A stretch of 64,000 bases of DNA from Bacteroidaceae bacterium. Lineage in GTDB: Bacteria > Bacteroidota > Bacteroidia > Bacteroidales > Bacteroidaceae. A program made the position numbers and the translations under genes. Positions 7,984 through 17,237 of this stretch are shown here, in pieces. The notes beneath the pieces are model-generated. The model ran no database searches. It was not told the origin of the DNA and saw nothing but the letters and a program-made list of their open reading frames with translations. Positions within the stretch are counted from its first letter, which is position 1, and each line of letters opens with the position of its first letter. The DNA is taken from the NCBI GenBank assembly GCA_017453465.1, contig JAFTEV010000033.1, positions 27,817 through 91,816 on the forward strand, given 5' to 3'.

Positions 7984-10686
7984 TTACTGGGCCAGATACT
8001 CGTCGATGAGGGCGGTGATGTCTTGAATGGTGATGTTGGGTTCACCTGCAAGGTAGCGGTCGATGAGGGCGGTGATGTCTTCGAGACTTACCGCAGGGGT
8101 GTCGCCGACGGTTATCTTGATGGGGAAGTAGGCAAGGTAGATGGCGGTGCGCTTGCGGGCAAAGCCTATCCATGCGGTGCAGGTGGCCAGAGGGCAGTCG
8201 TCGGTGGCCTTGACGGTGAAGACCTTGTCGATGTGGTTGTAGGCAAGCTTGATTTTGGCTTCGGCTGCGTTGTCCACCAACTGGCCTGTTTCGCCGTAGT
8301 AGTAAGTGTATTGGCCATCAAACTCGGTGTCGGTGAGGACGGAAGGCACATTGTAGTAGGTGGCCTGGGTGTCGCCCTGCTCGTCGGCTGCGGGCTGGTC
8401 CTGCAAGGCGTAGTAGTAGATGCGCGTGGCAGGGATGTCGGCCATGGGGTAGTAGAAGCCACGGAACATGTTGTTGGAGAGGTAAGCAAGCGGTGCATTG
8501 TTCAGTGCACCGCGCAGTGCGGTGATGTCATCCTCGCTGAGGGCGGCGGTAGTGGTCTGGCCTGGCTGAACGCGCAGGGTGATGTCCTTCACGCAAGTGG
8601 AGGTGCCGATGGGGGCGGTGGCAGTGGCCACTTCGGGCTTGTCGTAGTCGATGTCGGCCAGGTAGCCGTAGGGACGCACGCCTTTCTGGAAGGTGATGTT
8701 GAAGACGAGGTAGGCAGTGGCCGTCTGGTTGTTCTCGTTCTTGTAGCAGAGGGCTTCGCGGATGGTGCGCTTGGTGCCGTCGCTGTTGGCGTTGGGATAT
8801 TGACCTACGAAGGCACTCTTGGTCAGCTTGGTAAACTCGGCAAAGGCCACGCAGTTGGAGCCGTAGCTTACGGCTGTTCCGCTGGCATTGAACCAGTGAC
8901 CGAAGTCACCATTGGTGCCCTTGCCTACGGACTGGAATGAGCCGTCGGCCTTGGCTGCATAGTTCATGATTTGTCCGCTCTGTGGACCTGAAGCATTGTA
9001 GTTGATGATGCGGTTGAAGAGGTCGTCGCCGTCGAGCTGGAAGGCTGTGCTGAGGGCGTTGAGACTGCTGCCCGTGAAGTAGATGTTGGCTCCGTCGTGG
9101 GCAGCAGTGGGGGGCAGCACGACGTTGTAGGTGAGCGTGATGTTGGAGATTCTGCGTCCGTCAAGTTTCTGCTCGAAGTCGGGTTCCTTGATATAAGGGA
9201 TGACGTTGGTGGCCTCGGTGCCTATCAGCTGGAACTGGTAGGGCCACTGGTCGTCGTTCTTGATGTTCTCGTCCCACTGGTGCTGAATGTAGGTGCTGGG
9301 CGAGGGGGACACGACGAGGAAGATGCGCGAGACGTTGGAGGGCACGGTGGCGGTGATGTCTTCGGTCACGGTGTCGGTGCCTGTGCAGTGGATGGTGTTG
9401 TCATTGTAATATTCGCGTGTGCCGTCTTTCTTGAGGAAGACGTAGCCGAGGCGGAAACCACGTGCGGCAGCCTGGCTGACGGAGTTGTAGTTGGTGACAC
9501 CGGCACTGACCAGCGTGTAGGCATTGCCGTTGTTGTATTCGCCGGGGTCTCCGTCGGCCAGCGGACAGCCGGGGGTGAGGGCGGTGAAACGGGTGGTGAT
9601 GTCGGCACCGCCTGCGGGCACGTTCAGTTCGATGACGTTGAAGCCTGTGCTCTGGGGGGCGCTGGCGTAGGACACTTGGTATTTACCCTCGCCAATGAGG
9701 ACGGCGCGGTAGTCGAAGTTACCGATGTAGTTGTTGCGATAGCGGGCGGCAGCATCGAAGTCGTAGGTGGCACAGTGGAGGGCGTAGTCGAAGTAGCGTT
9801 CATAAAGCTGTTCGGCGTTGAGTCCCTTCAGTGCCATAAGCGACTGGTTGAAGTCAACGGCTCCGGTCATGGGCTGGTTCCACACCTGGCCTATGACGGT
9901 GAGGTCGTTGTAGTACTGGCAGAGGTAGTAGTGGAACCAGTAGGACTGATAGCGTATCCACTCGTGGGTGAAGGCATAGTTGGCACTGTTGCCGAAGAGG
10001 GGATAGCTCTGGGTGAACATTTCTGAGGGGTATGCCTGTGCTGCCTGCCACTGTGCGGTCTGTTCCCAAATGCCCTGTCCGTTGCCCACAGGCAGGTGGA
10101 AACCTGTGCCCACCGTGCGTGAGTCGTTGTGGTTGCTGGCCTCGGCAAAGCACATGTAGTGGAAGGAGTGGCCTATTTCGTGGGCAATGGTGTGACCTAC
10201 GGGCTTGCAGGTGGCGGGGTTAATCCACAGGGCAGGAATAACGAAATCGTAGCCGCCGCCATAGGCCATCCATGTGGTGGTGTGGATGAGGCAAATCATG
10301 CACTTGTACTTCGACATGGTTGTTGACTTGGTGGGGTCAACAAAGGCGAGTTCTTCGGCATAGAGTTTGTAGAATTTTTCTGCCTTCTGGAGCAGGTCGG
10401 GGATGTCAACATAGTAGGTGTCGGATGGCCGAAGCTCGTTGGGTGCAGTTGTGCCGTATTCGCTTGACCAATAGACGACAAAGTTTTCACTCTCGGCTTT
10501 GCGTGAGAGTGAATAGGACACACCGTCGTAGGAGTATTCGCCTGTGGCGGCATCGTATCTCCAGAGAGAGGGTTTGTAGAGGCCCTTTTCGCCTGTGGCG
10601 GCATCGTAGGGGCGCAGTTCGCTCCATGCAACAGCCGTTCCTGCCATTGTCAGCATGAGCAGCATTGTGAGTAGTAGTTTTTTCAT
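7984..10686 (-). CDS. Secreted zinc metallopeptidase, DUF6055-like, with DITALID C-terminus
   Basis: I chose the ATG at 10686 because it begins a signal peptide (MKKLLLTMLLMLTMAGTAVA); the frame stays open upstream only through low-complexity word repeats. The product has 900 residues. H169-E-I-G-H173 in HTIAHEIGHSFHYMCF is a zinc HExxH motif, and the glutamate in GIWEQTAQWQA may be the third ligand. Beta-rich regions follow. The C-terminus carries two copies of DITALIDxYL (SLEDITALIDRYL and TIQDITALIDEYLAQ), resembling a degenerate dockerin pair. The last copy nearly matches the end of the partial gene at 63778. It is probably surface-exposed or exported. The substrate is unknown, and non-catalytic carbohydrate binding is possible for the later domains. 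Confidence 0.75.
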   Translation of the reverse strand: MKKLLLTMLLMLTMAGTAVAWSELRPYDAATGEKGLYKPSLWRYDAATGEYSYDGVSYSLSRKAESENFVVYWSSEYGTTAPNELRPSDTYYVDIPDLLQKAEKFYKLYAEELAFVDPTKSTTMSKYKCMICLIHTTTWMAYGGGYDFVIPALWINPATCKPVGHTIAHEIGHSFHYMCFAEASNHNDSRTVGTGFHLPVGNGQGIWEQTAQWQAAQAYPSEMFTQSYPLFGNSANYAFTHEWIRYQSYWFHYYLCQYYNDLTVIGQVWNQPMTGAVDFNQSLMALKGLNAEQLYERYFDYALHCATYDFDAAARYRNNYIGNFDYRAVLIGEGKYQVSYASAPQSTGFNVIELNVPAGGADITTRFTALTPGCPLADGDPGEYNNGNAYTLVSAGVTNYNSVSQAAARGFRLGYVFLKKDGTREYYNDNTIHCTGTDTVTEDITATVPSNVSRIFLVVSPSPSTYIQHQWDENIKNDDQWPYQFQLIGTEATNVIPYIKEPDFEQKLDGRRISNITLTYNVVLPPTAAHDGANIYFTGSSLNALSTAFQLDGDDLFNRIINYNASGPQSGQIMNYAAKADGSFQSVGKGTNGDFGHWFNASGTAVSYGSNCVAFAEFTKLTKSAFVGQYPNANSDGTKRTIREALCYKNENNQTATAYLVFNITFQKGVRPYGYLADIDYDKPEVATATAPIGTSTCVKDITLRVQPGQTTTAALSEDDITALRGALNNAPLAYLSNNMFRGFYYPMADIPATRIYYYALQDQPAADEQGDTQATYYNVPSVLTDTEFDGQYTYYYGETGQLVDNAAEAKIKLAYNHIDKVFTVKATDDCPLATCTAWIGFARKRTAIYLAYFPIKITVGDTPAVSLEDITALIDRYLAGEPNITIQDITALIDEYLAQ

Positions 10687-10764
10687 GAGTTTAGAGTTTT
10701 TAAGTTGAGAGGGGAAGTTTAGAGTTGAGGGTTTAAAGTTTAGAGGGGAGAGGGGAGATGTTAA

Positions 10765-10827
10765 AGTTGAGAGGGGAGGGTTAAGAGACACATTATAATA
10801 AAGTCTCTCAACCCTCCCCTCTCAATT
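10765..10827. terminator. Word-repeat hairpin downstream of secDF
   Basis: Arms of 25 bases (10765-10789 and 10803-10827) pair at 23 positions around a 13-base loop. The arms are made of the words TTGAGAGGGGAGGG and TTAAGAGA. On the metallopeptidase side the same words iterate without pairing through 10687-10764. It probably ends secDF transcription and may also separate the two genes. Confidence 0.65.
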
Positions 10828-10841
10828 CTAAGCGAAAATCG

Positions 10842-13800
10842 TTACTTGGCAGGTTCTGTAGCCACTGCTTCCTCTTCTTCATCCTTGATGCGTGCGCCCA
10901 TGACCAGGTAGGCTGTTGGGGCTGCAACGAAGAGTGAAGAGAGTGTGCCGATGATGACACCGAGAATCATGGCAAACGAGAACGGACGAATGCTGTCGCC
11001 ACCGAGGAAGAAGATGACCAAGAGCACAATCAGCGTAGATACTGACGTGTTGATGGTACGGGCGAGACAGGCATTGAGCGAGTCGTTGAAAATCTGCTGA
11101 CGTTCACGGCGTGGGTAACGCTGGAAGGTCTCACGGATACGGTCGAAGACAACCACCTTGTCATTGATAGAGTAACCGATAACGGTCAAGATGGCACCAA
11201 TGAAGGTCTGGTCGATTTCGAGAGAGAATGGCATCCAGCCGTAGCAGAGCGAGAAGGCTCCGATAACGAGCAGCGTATCGACTACCAGGGCTACGATAGA
11301 GCCGACTGAGTAGGCCACGTTGCGGAAACGGATGAGGATGTAAACGAAGATGACCACGATGGCGAAGAGGACGGAGAGGATGGCTCCGTAGGTGATGTCT
11401 TCGGCAATAGACGGGCCGACCTTCTGTGAAGATACGATGGAACCACCTGCACGGTTGTCGCGGTCGAGGAAGTCGGCTTCACTGACTGAGGCATCAACCA
11501 TGCCGCCGTCAACAAATGCGCGGTAGAGCATACTCTCGATGAGGGCATCAGACTCGGCGTTGTTCTCCTTGATGAGGTAGTTGGTAGATACGCGGACGTT
11601 GTTGCCGCCAGTACCCAGCGCAATAACTGTTACGTTGATGGCTTCACCCTCTGGGTTGTTGGCTTCAAACTGCTTCACGATGGCTGCCTTCACGTCTTCA
11701 GTCTGTACGGGCTTGATAAATTCCACCTTATAGTTGCGACCACCCGTGAAGTCGATAGACTGGCTGAGACCACGCACAAAGAGGCTGACGATGGCCACTG
11801 CTGCGAGCACACCAAAGACTGTGAACGACTTCTTGTACTTGCCCATGAAGTTGAACTTGGTATCCTGCATCCAGTTGTTGAGCGAGAGCGGGGTGTTGAA
11901 CTTGAGGGTCTGCCACTTGCCGTTATTCACAAAGTGTTCGTAAACGATACGAGTCAACCATACAGCTGTGAAGAATGAGCAGATGATACCAATCATCAGC
12001 GTTGTAGCAAAGCCCTTGATAGGACCTGTACCGAAGTTGTAGAGGATGATACCCGTAAGGATGGTGGTTACGTTAGAATCGAAGATGGCAGAGAAGGCGT
12101 TGCTGTAACCTGCATCAACAGCGTTCTTGAGGTTCTTGCCAGCACGCATTTCCTCCTTAGTGCGCTCGTAGATAAGCACGTTGGCATCGACGGCCATACC
12201 GAGGGTGAGCACCATACCGGCGATACCCGACATGGTCAATGCTGCACCAAGGCTGGTGAGGATTCCGAATGAGAAGAAGAAGTTGAGGATGAGGGCGCAG
12301 TTGGCAACCATACCTTCGCGCCAGCCATACATGAGCACCATGTAGAGCATGAGCACGATGAAGGCAACGATGCAGGAAATGAAACCAGCCTCGATAGACT
12401 GCTGACCCAGTGTAGGACCAACGATGTCTTCCTGTACAATCTGTGCAGGTGCTGGCATCTTACCAGACTGAAGCACGTTGGCAAGGTCCTTCGTGTCGTT
12501 GGTTGTGAAGTTACCAGTAATCTGTGAGCTACCACCGTCAATCTTGCCGTTTACGTTGGGTGCAGAATAAACGAGATTATCAAGCACAATGGCAATGGCA
12601 TGGCCTACGTTGGCCTCTGTCAGGCTCGACCACTTGCGGGCACCCTCGGTGTTCATCTTCATAGAAACACATGGGTTGCCGTACTGGTCGAACTCGTCCT
12701 TGGCCTCGGTTACGACTTCACCTTCGAGTGGAGCACGTCCGTTGGTGCCTGTGGTGCGGATGGCATAAAGCTCGAACACCTTGCCAGCCTTGTCCATAGA
12801 CTTAACGCCCCACTTCAGAGAGAGGTCGTTGGGGAAGATGTTCTTGGCTGTAGCACCCGTCAAAAGGCGGTTGATTTCAGCTGTATCTGTAGCCAGAGCG
12901 TAGCCGACCATGCAGCCAGCATTGCCCTGCACAGGCTGAAGCATAGCAAAGAGGGGATTGTCTTTCTTGGCCTCTTCTGTGGCCTGCTTCTGTGCCTTTC
13001 CTGCCTTGCGAGACAGTTCGTCGGAAGACACCTGAGAGAGCAGTGAACCAGCCTTGCTGCTGTCTGCCTTGGCTACATCCTTGGCGGCAGTGCTGTCGGC
13101 CACGGTGCTGTCGTTGGCAGCTACGGCTTCAGTGGCAGTTGTGTCAGCAGAGGCAGTCTCTGCACCACCTCTCAGCTGACTGTTCAGCTGGTTGAGGTAA
13201 GGGATGATGACCTGTGTGTCGTAGGTCTCCCAGAACTCCAGGTTTGCACTACCCTGCAGGAGCTTACGTACACGTTCTGGCTCCTTGATACCAGGCAGTT
13301 CGACCATGATGCGTCCGCTGGCACCCTCAATCTTCTGGATGTTGGGCTGAACGACACCGAAACGGTCGATACGTGTGCGGAGCACGTTGAATGAGTTGTT
13401 GACTGCTTCATCCACACTCTCGCGCAGCACGGTTTCAACCTGTGCATCGGTAGAGTTTGTGTTGACCTTACCCTTCAGCTGCTGGGTAGCAAAGATGGTA
13501 GCAAGCGGCTGTCCCTTGCTATTCTCTTTATAGGCCTTGACAAAAAGTGTAATGAAATCGCTCTGACTTTCCTGGCTCTCCTTTGCTGCGGATGCCACTG
13601 CCTTCGTAAAGGCTTCGTCAGTCTTGTGGTCGGCGAGTGTCTTTACCACTTCGGGCACGCTCACTTCCAGAATGACGTTCATACCGCCCTTCAGGTCAAG
13701 ACCGAGACCAATGGCCGTTTCACGACATTGCTTCAGTGTGTAGCTGCCGAGGTAGAATGGAGTCGTGTTGAGCGAATCCAAGTAAAGCTCAGCATCCTGT

Positions 13801-13919
13801 TTGTCCATCTTTTCGGCCTGCTTTTCAACATAGGATGTTGCAACAGAGAATGAGAGGTAAAAACAGCAGATGAGCGTCAGCGCCACCGCAAGGAACTTAA
13901 TAAATCCTTTGTTTTGCAT
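10842..13919 (-). CDS. secDF: SecDF fusion, protein translocase accessory subunit
   Basis: The 1025-residue protein joins SecD and SecF, the usual arrangement in Bacteroidota. The N-terminal helix is followed by the SecD signature GLGLDLKGGMNVILEVSVPE, the P1 periplasmic domain, and six membrane segments including GMAVDANVLIYERTKEE. SecF follows with IDFTGGRNYKVEF, VGPSIAEDITYGAILSVLFA and GYSINDKVVVFDRIRETF. An Ala/Ser/Thr-rich insert at about residues 255-310 is a variable linker in the SecD periplasmic part. SecDF uses the proton gradient to help pull preproteins through SecYEG. It is transcribed alone from a promoter just upstream. Confidence 0.97.
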   Translation of the reverse strand: MQNKGFIKFLAVALTLICCFYLSFSVATSYVEKQAEKMDKQDAELYLDSLNTTPFYLGSYTLKQCRETAIGLGLDLKGGMNVILEVSVPEVVKTLADHKTDEAFTKAVASAAKESQESQSDFITLFVKAYKENSKGQPLATIFATQQLKGKVNTNSTDAQVETVLRESVDEAVNNSFNVLRTRIDRFGVVQPNIQKIEGASGRIMVELPGIKEPERVRKLLQGSANLEFWETYDTQVIIPYLNQLNSQLRGGAETASADTTATEAVAANDSTVADSTAAKDVAKADSSKAGSLLSQVSSDELSRKAGKAQKQATEEAKKDNPLFAMLQPVQGNAGCMVGYALATDTAEINRLLTGATAKNIFPNDLSLKWGVKSMDKAGKVFELYAIRTTGTNGRAPLEGEVVTEAKDEFDQYGNPCVSMKMNTEGARKWSSLTEANVGHAIAIVLDNLVYSAPNVNGKIDGGSSQITGNFTTNDTKDLANVLQSGKMPAPAQIVQEDIVGPTLGQQSIEAGFISCIVAFIVLMLYMVLMYGWREGMVANCALILNFFFSFGILTSLGAALTMSGIAGMVLTLGMAVDANVLIYERTKEEMRAGKNLKNAVDAGYSNAFSAIFDSNVTTILTGIILYNFGTGPIKGFATTLMIGIICSFFTAVWLTRIVYEHFVNNGKWQTLKFNTPLSLNNWMQDTKFNFMGKYKKSFTVFGVLAAVAIVSLFVRGLSQSIDFTGGRNYKVEFIKPVQTEDVKAAIVKQFEANNPEGEAINVTVIALGTGGNNVRVSTNYLIKENNAESDALIESMLYRAFVDGGMVDASVSEADFLDRDNRAGGSIVSSQKVGPSIAEDITYGAILSVLFAIVVIFVYILIRFRNVAYSVGSIVALVVDTLLVIGAFSLCYGWMPFSLEIDQTFIGAILTVIGYSINDKVVVFDRIRETFQRYPRRERQQIFNDSLNACLARTINTSVSTLIVLLVIFFLGGDSIRPFSFAMILGVIIGTLSSLFVAAPTAYLVMGARIKDEEEEAVATEPAK

Positions 13920-14034
13920 TGTTGTTAAATGATTAAATAATAAATATTAGATTTTTGAATTTTTGCGTTTTAATGTCTTTGGGTTTTGGGGGGCGAGCGT
14001 GTGGTTACAGGGTAATGCCACTCCATTCAAGCGG

Positions 14035-14066
14035 CAAAGGTACGCTTTTTTTCATTCCTTACCAAA
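14035..14066 (-). promoter_or_regulatory. secDF promoter
   Basis: On the minus strand TTTG (14063-14066) and TACCTTTG (14035-14042) are 20 bases apart. This predicts a start near 14028 and a leader of roughly 110 bases. The promoter overlaps the 3' end of the upstream phosphoesterase gene. Confidence 0.75.
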
Positions 14067-15128
14067 TTTTAAATAAGAAATGATGGGGTAATGGTCGCTC
14101 ATCTTGCTGAAAGCGTCCACTTTTGCCCTATACGGCGTAATATTTGACGAAATTAAAATGTTATCAATTCTAAAATACATGCCCGACCGATTGTAGCTAA
14201 TGCCAGGTCCATTGCCCGACCGTGTGTAGGCATCATCGAGTAGTTGCGTGAGCCGATAATGGGTGTAGGAAAGGCTGGGGGCATTGAAGTCGCCAACACA
14301 AATGACGTATTTGTGGGGATGCTTGCAGATGTAATCCGCCACGGAGTCTGCTTGAGCCGCCCGCAGGGTGTTGGCAGCCTTCAGCTTGTGGATGAGCGAA
14401 TCGTAACGCTGCTCGTTTTCTTCGTTTTCGGGGTCCTGAATGATAGTCTTGTAGTTGTCCTTGTCTTTGTCGTTCAGCTTGTACGACTCCAGATGGTTAT
14501 TGACGACCAGCACGGTGTCGCCATTTACCAAGAGCCTGTATGCAAAACTGGCATTGGTGGTAGATTCGTAGTTGATTCGCTCGCCGCTCAGAATGGGGTA
14601 TTTGGACAGGATGGCTGTGTAGGCTTCCTTCTTGATGGTGTCGGCCAGCTGATAGGGGTAGATGCTGTCGAAAAGTTCGTTCAGTGCAGTCTTCTTGGTA
14701 CCATGCGCCTCCTGCAGGCAGACGATGTCGGCCTGACTCTTGCGGATGTACTGCACAATTTCGTTCTCTTCCCACGGAATGGTGTCATGCTTGCCAAAGC
14801 CCATCACGTTGTAGCTCATCAACTTGATGCTGCCTTCGGGTGGTGCTGTGGGGTAATTGAGGGGGCAATAGCAACGGATACTGCTTCCGCACAGCAACAT
14901 ACCCAGTATGCTTATCAGCATAAAGCGCTTTTTGAAGATAAGCCAAAACACCATGAAAGCGATGCTCAACAAAAGAAAGGCAGGGAAAATCATGCCAAAC
15001 CATGAGTAGTTGGGGTAAGTCTGGCTGTTCAGATGCGTGGTATAGGCACAAAAATTCATTGCTACCACGACCAGCAGGTTGATAGCAATGAAGATGTATT
15101 GAGGAATCTTTTTAATCGTGGACTTCAT
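14052..15128 (-). CDS. Endonuclease/exonuclease/phosphatase family membrane protein
   Basis: The 358-residue protein begins with about three membrane helices (residues 10-85) and continues with an EEP fold. The family motifs are present: LMSYNVMGFGKHD, DIVCLQEAHG (metal-binding Glu), VICVGDFNAPS (catalytic Asp/Asn) and MSDHYPIISYLKF (catalytic Asp-His). The catalytic domain is probably periplasmic and may act on a nucleic acid, nucleotide or phospholipid; the family does not settle which. Its start overlaps the rhomboid stop by 4 bases (ATGA), so the two are translationally coupled. Confidence 0.88.
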   Translation of the reverse strand: MKSTIKKIPQYIFIAINLLVVVAMNFCAYTTHLNSQTYPNYSWFGMIFPAFLLLSIAFMVFWLIFKKRFMLISILGMLLCGSSIRCYCPLNYPTAPPEGSIKLMSYNVMGFGKHDTIPWEENEIVQYIRKSQADIVCLQEAHGTKKTALNELFDSIYPYQLADTIKKEAYTAILSKYPILSGERINYESTTNASFAYRLLVNGDTVLVVNNHLESYKLNDKDKDNYKTIIQDPENEENEQRYDSLIHKLKAANTLRAAQADSVADYICKHPHKYVICVGDFNAPSLSYTHYRLTQLLDDAYTRSGNGPGISYNRSGMYFRIDNILISSNITPYRAKVDAFSKMSDHYPIISYLKFGKE

Positions 15129-15940
15129 CGTTTGCTTGCATCAAAGAGCGTCTGCTTCTCGTTCTCGGTCAGACTCTGATAGCCGCCCATACGTACCTTG
15201 TCGAGGATGCGGTCCACCTCTTCGTTACGCGCCTTCTGCTGCGCGTTGTATTCATAGTCAGCCACATGTTTTCCATTGTAGCTCACGTGCATCGTCGGCC
15301 TACTCACGGTCTGAGTCCAGAAGTTCCTGCCAAAGTTCACATTGCTGTGCAGGGCACTCCTTCGCCAATACAAAATGAGCAACAGGCCGAAGAACATACC
15401 GCCCAAGTGGGCAAAGTGTGCCACACCGTCGTGACTGCTGATGCCCTCAATGATTTCAATGACGGCATAGAGGCAGACAAACCATTTGGCCTTGATGGGG
15501 AAAGGAAAGGGGATGATGAACAGCCGCTCGTTGGGGAACGTCATACCAAATGCCAACAAGATGCCATACACAGCTCCCGATGCACCAATCGTCATGGCAT
15601 ACGGATTGATCCAATCAATAGCCTGACCTATTTCCTGCACCAGTGCGGCACCAATTCCACATATTATATAATATATAAGGAAACGCTGTCCGCCCCACGT
15701 GCCCTCCATGATGCGGCCAAACATCCACAGGGCAAACATATTGAAGAAAAGATGGGTGAACCCTTCGTGCATGAACATGTATGTTAATAACTGATACAAC
15801 CTGAACGAGGGGTGCCCCACATAATAAAGGCCAAAAATTTCAGCCAGTTGCAATCCCATCGTATGGGAAAACAACGAGTCTATCAGATAAGCTGCTATAT
15901 TGAGCAACAGCAATGTTTTAATAACAGGAGGCATTTGCAT
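15125..15940 (-). CDS. Rhomboid family intramembrane serine protease
   Basis: The 271-residue protein has six membrane segments. The rhomboid signatures are visible: HEGFTHLFFNMFALWMFG in helix 2, the catalytic serine in GASGAVYG, and the catalytic histidine in VAHFAHLGGM, with the WR-type loop residues after helix 1 partly present. A soluble tail of about 70 residues follows the last helix. Rhomboids cut single-pass membrane proteins; the substrate is unknown. The gene is coupled to the EEP-family gene, which suggests a shared envelope role. Confidence 0.93.
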   Translation of the reverse strand: MQMPPVIKTLLLLNIAAYLIDSLFSHTMGLQLAEIFGLYYVGHPSFRLYQLLTYMFMHEGFTHLFFNMFALWMFGRIMEGTWGGQRFLIYYIICGIGAALVQEIGQAIDWINPYAMTIGASGAVYGILLAFGMTFPNERLFIIPFPFPIKAKWFVCLYAVIEIIEGISSHDGVAHFAHLGGMFFGLLLILYWRRSALHSNVNFGRNFWTQTVSRPTMHVSYNGKHVADYEYNAQQKARNEEVDRILDKVRMGGYQSLTENEKQTLFDASKR

Positions 15941-15991
15941 ATTCCAAGCGTGTGTGTATTCGTTGTCCTTGTCAATTCAAGAATTTTGGTG

Positions 15992-15999
15992 CAAAATTA
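15992..15999 (-). promoter_or_regulatory. -7 element for the rhomboid operon
   Basis: The minus strand reads TAATTTTG, matching TAnnTTTG, about 50 bases before the rhomboid start. A clear -33 TTTG at the right distance is not seen; CTTG at 16018-16021 is the best candidate. Confidence 0.5.
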
Positions 16000-16081
16000 G
16001 TTATTTTCCGCCAAAATCAAGCCTAAAACAGCCTAAAAGCATAAATTTTTATGCGTTTTCTGCTTTTTTTTGTATTTTTTG

Positions 16082-16112
16082 TTTGTCTTGAGAATTTAAA
16101 ACCATATATTTG
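16082..16112 (+). promoter_or_regulatory. Promoter of the HU gene
   Basis: TTTG (16082-16085) and TATATTTG (16105-16112) are 19 bases apart, an excellent match to the Bacteroidota promoter. The leader to the ATG at 16179 is about 60 bases. Confidence 0.85.
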
Positions 16113-16178
16113 CAACGAAAACCCAAAGAAAAGCAACGCTTTAGTACAAATCCTATTCAAGTAACCCTAATTTTTATT

Positions 16179-16451
16179 ATGAACAAAAGTGAACTCGTAA
16201 GCTCAATTGCTGAAAAGAGCGGTCTGAGCAAAGATGCTTCAAAGAAGGCTCTTGATGCCTGTGTAGAATCAATCGTTGAAGCATTGAAATCTGGCGACAA
16301 AGTCGCACTCGTTGGTTTCGGTACATTCTCTGTATCTGAACGTGCTGCACGTCAGGGCATCAACCCTGCAACAAAGGCAGCCATTACTATTCCTGCAAAG
16401 AAGATTGCAAAGTTCAAGGCTGGTGCAGACGTTGACAATGCCATCAACTAA
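16179..16451 (+). CDS. HU family DNA-binding protein
   Basis: The 90-residue histone-like protein starts at MNKSELVSSIAEKSGLSKDA. The frame is open further upstream, but residues from there overlap the leader and do not fit the family. The HU signature VALVGFGTFSVSERAARQG and the arm region NPATKAAITIPAKKIAKFKAG are intact. HU dimers bend and compact DNA with little sequence specificity. It is a single gene with a strong promoter and its own terminator. Confidence 0.97.
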   Translation: MNKSELVSSIAEKSGLSKDASKKALDACVESIVEALKSGDKVALVGFGTFSVSERAARQGINPATKAAITIPAKKIAKFKAGADVDNAIN

Positions 16452-16480
16452 AATCGCTGGGGAATAAAAAAAGAACTTTA

Positions 16481-16521
16481 GGGGCACATTGGGGGCTTAT
16501 CACAGCAACTCAATGTGCCCC
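16481..16521 (+). terminator. HU terminator
   Basis: An 11-bp stem GGGGCACATTG / CAATGTGCCCC with a 19-base loop is followed by TTCCATTTCT, about 30 bases after the HU stop. Confidence 0.75.
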
Positions 16522-16568
16522 TTCCATTTCTAGCCACCCCCAATATGACAGAGGCAAACATAACACCC

Positions 16569-17192
16569 ATGAAACAAAGATCTTCCAACACAGTCTTTTC
16601 AACACTCACAGCCCTACTCTTGGCTCTCCCCCCCCTGCTCTACTCATGCAATGGCGGAAAGAAGAAGCCAGCCGAAGAGCCACCCGTAACCATCGTCCCC
16701 GTAGAAGAAGTTCCGAAAATCGTAGAAGTCCACGGAACGGTGGGTGACGGTTCAACCATGAACGTGCTTCAGCTCATCCTGCCCAGCGATGATACCCTCG
16801 ACATTACCGTTTCCAACCAAATGGTGATGGGGGGCATGATTGTGGGCAACGACATCGATGTAGTCTATAGCCTCATTGATGAAGAACCCGTTGCACAGCT
16901 GGCCGTCAACACAACAGCCTTGCAACACCTCTGGTCGCAGCAAGCCGCCGACGGCCACCTGCAAAGCCTCGAACTCAACAGCCGTGGACGAGCCACCACC
17001 TACAACATGGCCATCGACTACGAGGGCTGGGACGTGCAGGACGGATTCCTCTTGCTCCGTTCCCCCAAGCTGCCCGGCACAGAACGTCCAGCTGATGTCG
17101 ATACCTTCCAGATCATGCTCCTCACCGAAGACAGCCTTGTGCTGATGGCTCCTAACGCCCCCATTGCATCGGCATTTTACCGAGACAATTAA
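16569..17192 (+). CDS. Hypothetical lipoprotein (DUF4738-like)
   Basis: I place the start at 16569 (MKQRSSNTVFSTLTALLLAL), because it gives a normal lipoprotein signal ending in a lipobox-like LLYSC; an ATG at 16545 in the same frame is possible. The 207-residue product has a Lys/Pro-rich linker after the cysteine and then a compact beta-rich domain (VEVHGTVGDGSTMNVLQLIL). It resembles Bacteroidales lipoproteins grouped as DUF4738, but I am not certain of the family. It is probably anchored in the envelope. The DUF2264 gene follows 45 bases later on the same strand. Confidence 0.7.
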   Translation: MKQRSSNTVFSTLTALLLALPPLLYSCNGGKKKPAEEPPVTIVPVEEVPKIVEVHGTVGDGSTMNVLQLILPSDDTLDITVSNQMVMGGMIVGNDIDVVYSLIDEEPVAQLAVNTTALQHLWSQQAADGHLQSLELNSRGRATTYNMAIDYEGWDVQDGFLLLRSPKLPGTERPADVDTFQIMLLTEDSLVLMAPNAPIASAFYRDN

Positions 17193-17237
17193 CCATATAA
17201 TTGTCAAATTGAAGATTGTCTATCCTAAAGAAATAAC

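Noticed and set aside
10687-10791. N-terminal extension of the metallopeptidase to 10791
   Set aside because: The extra 35 codons are translated word repeats (Pro/Leu/Ser/Thr-rich) ahead of a normal signal peptide at 10686.
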